A stretch of 64,000 bases of DNA from contig CAWADT010000005.1 in assembly GCA_963780865.1 (NCBI GenBank), forward strand, positions 1-64,000. Reading direction: 5' to 3'. Shown here in pieces: positions 63,271 to 64,000 of the stretch. The position numbers and the translations under genes were made by a program. The stretch is from FEN-1073 sp963780865 (lineage in GTDB: Bacteria > Chloroflexota > Anaerolineae > Anaerolineales > RBG-16-64-43). Numbering within the stretch: position 1 is the stretch's first letter; each line of letters opens with the position of its first letter. Below the pieces are notes generated by a model. That model was given only the letters and a program-made list of their open reading frames with translations, did not search any database and was not told the DNA's origin.

Positions 63271-64000
63271 CTACCGCTTCACGCCGTAGAGTTTTTTCAT
63301 GTCGGCAAGCGAGGCGGGCTTGTAGTCGCCGGCGTGGCCGGCGGTGCCGAAGTCGGGCATTCGAGGCTGATGATCTGCAGGGCGTCGCGGGCGGGCCCAG
63401 GTATTTGCGCGGGTCGAACTCGCCGGGCTTCTCGAAGAAGACCTTGCGGATGGCGCCGGTCACGGCCAGGCGGCCGTCGGTGTCGACGTTGATCTTCTGG
63501 ATGCCGCGCTGGACCGCCTCCTGGATCGGGGCGATCGGCACGCCCATGGCGCCGGGCATCTTGCCGCCGTACTTGTTGACCTCGTCCACCAGTTCCTCCG
63601 GCACGCTAGATGGACCCGTGCATGACGAACGGCGATGTCGGGCGCGCTTGCGGCACTCGCTGATGAGGTCCATCGCCAGCACCGGCTCGTGCTTGAACTT
63701 GTACGCCCCGTGGCTGGTGCCGATGGCCAGGGCCAGGGCGTCGACGCCCGTCGCCTTGACGAACTCTCTCGACCTGGGCCGGGTCGGTCAGCAGGACCTT
63801 GTCGGTGTGGGTCTCGTCCTCGATGCCGCCGAGGGTGCCCAGTCTCGCCCTCGACGCTCACGCCGAACTGGTGGGCGTACTCGACCACTTCCTTCGTCAC
63901 CGCACGTTGTCCTCGAAGGGCGGGCCGGGTGCTTGCCGTCGTCTTCCTATCGATCGAGCCGTCGATCATGACGCTCGTGAAGCCGAGGCGATGGCCTCCT
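63271..64000 (-). pseudogene. fbaA: Class II fructose-bisphosphate aldolase, multiple frameshifts, cut by window edge
   Basis: Minus-strand coding in pieces: FTSVMIDGSIDR, VVEYAHQFGVSVEGE, ALAIG-HGAYKFKHEPVLAMDLISE, VPEELVDEVNKYGGKMPGAMG, INVDTDGRLAVTGAIRKVFFEK and finally GTAGHAGDYKP...KKLYGVKR with TAG at 63271. All are well-known class II aldolase segments. The frame changes at least six times (near 63950, 63840, 63780, 63640, 63610, 63390). The amino-acid sequence between the slips is well kept, so low-quality sequence at a contig end is likely. Confidence 0.72.

Overview
The window reads as a chromosomal piece of a Chloroflexota bacterium, most likely Anaerolineae-like. This rests on gene content, not on a search: Thr/Pro-rich TPT-type linkers in a secreted protein, a CSLREA beta-helix lipoprotein, a mevalonate-branch decarboxylase together with an isopentenyl phosphate kinase, tandem DUF1214/DUF1254 genes, and many ArsR- and TetR-type control sites. 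The strands are mixed, pseudogenes and dispersed palindromic repeats are common, and several ORFs are chimeric, so this is a plastic accessory-rich region. The last ~3.3 kb (from about 60735) looks foreign to the rest and may be a recombination or assembly junction.

Layout. 1-5.3 kb: beta-helix lipoprotein (cut by the window edge), O-methyltransferase, SseB-like protein and an orphan membrane protein. 5.4-14.2 kb: an RNase J-like metallo-beta-lactamase gene and the isopentenyl phosphate kinase gene, with two cargo blocks (a long TPR protein broken by frameshifts; a GT-C glycosyltransferase). Each cargo is bounded by a short duplicate of the neighbouring gene's end. 14.2-20.2 kb: tRNA-Gln, glnS, and a large secreted protein with two discoidin domains and a beta-helix domain. 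20.2-25 kb: methyltransferase, ArsB/NhaD transporter, CBS protein and ClC channel. 25.4-30.8 kb: a decayed deazaflavin-type reductase under a TetR-like operator, then OsmC, membrane rhodanese, NifX-like, a small CPDC protein and a P-type cation ATPase. 30.9-38.2 kb, minus strand: PAP2-like protein, methyltransferase, chromate transporter, ferredoxin, second NifX-like, FmdE, TauE/SafE permease, two small thioredoxin-fold proteins, DUF318 permease and an ArsR regulator. 38.6-40.7 kb: classical arsenic operon (ArsR, ArsC, ACR3). 41-45 kb: truncated restriction enzyme and duplicated DUF1214/DUF1254 pairs. 45.4-47.6 kb: katG. 48.2-54.3 kb: repeat, serine-recombinase remnant, mevalonate-branch decarboxylase, site-2 protease, HEAT protein, gluzincin-like protein, acylphosphatase. 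54.3-59.2 kb: XRE regulator with membrane partner, propeller lipoprotein, RadC, RCC1-repeat protein. 59.4-64 kb: gltX lacking its start, fused in frame to an RND-adaptor leader and a TetR regulator, then an ExeA-type ATPase and a frameshifted fructose-bisphosphate aldolase.

How the genes may work together. The decarboxylase (49.2 kb) and isopentenyl phosphate kinase (13.4 kb) can supply consecutive steps of the alternative mevalonate route to IPP. The 26-41 kb stretch is a stress island: arsenate reduction and arsenite export, chromate export, cation pumping, sulfur handling and thiol-redox proteins, with KatG nearby for peroxide. The minus-strand ArsR-thioredoxin-permease-TauE-FmdE-NifX-ferredoxin series is the best candidate for a poorly described system. 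Assignments come from reading translated motifs by eye; no database search was possible.
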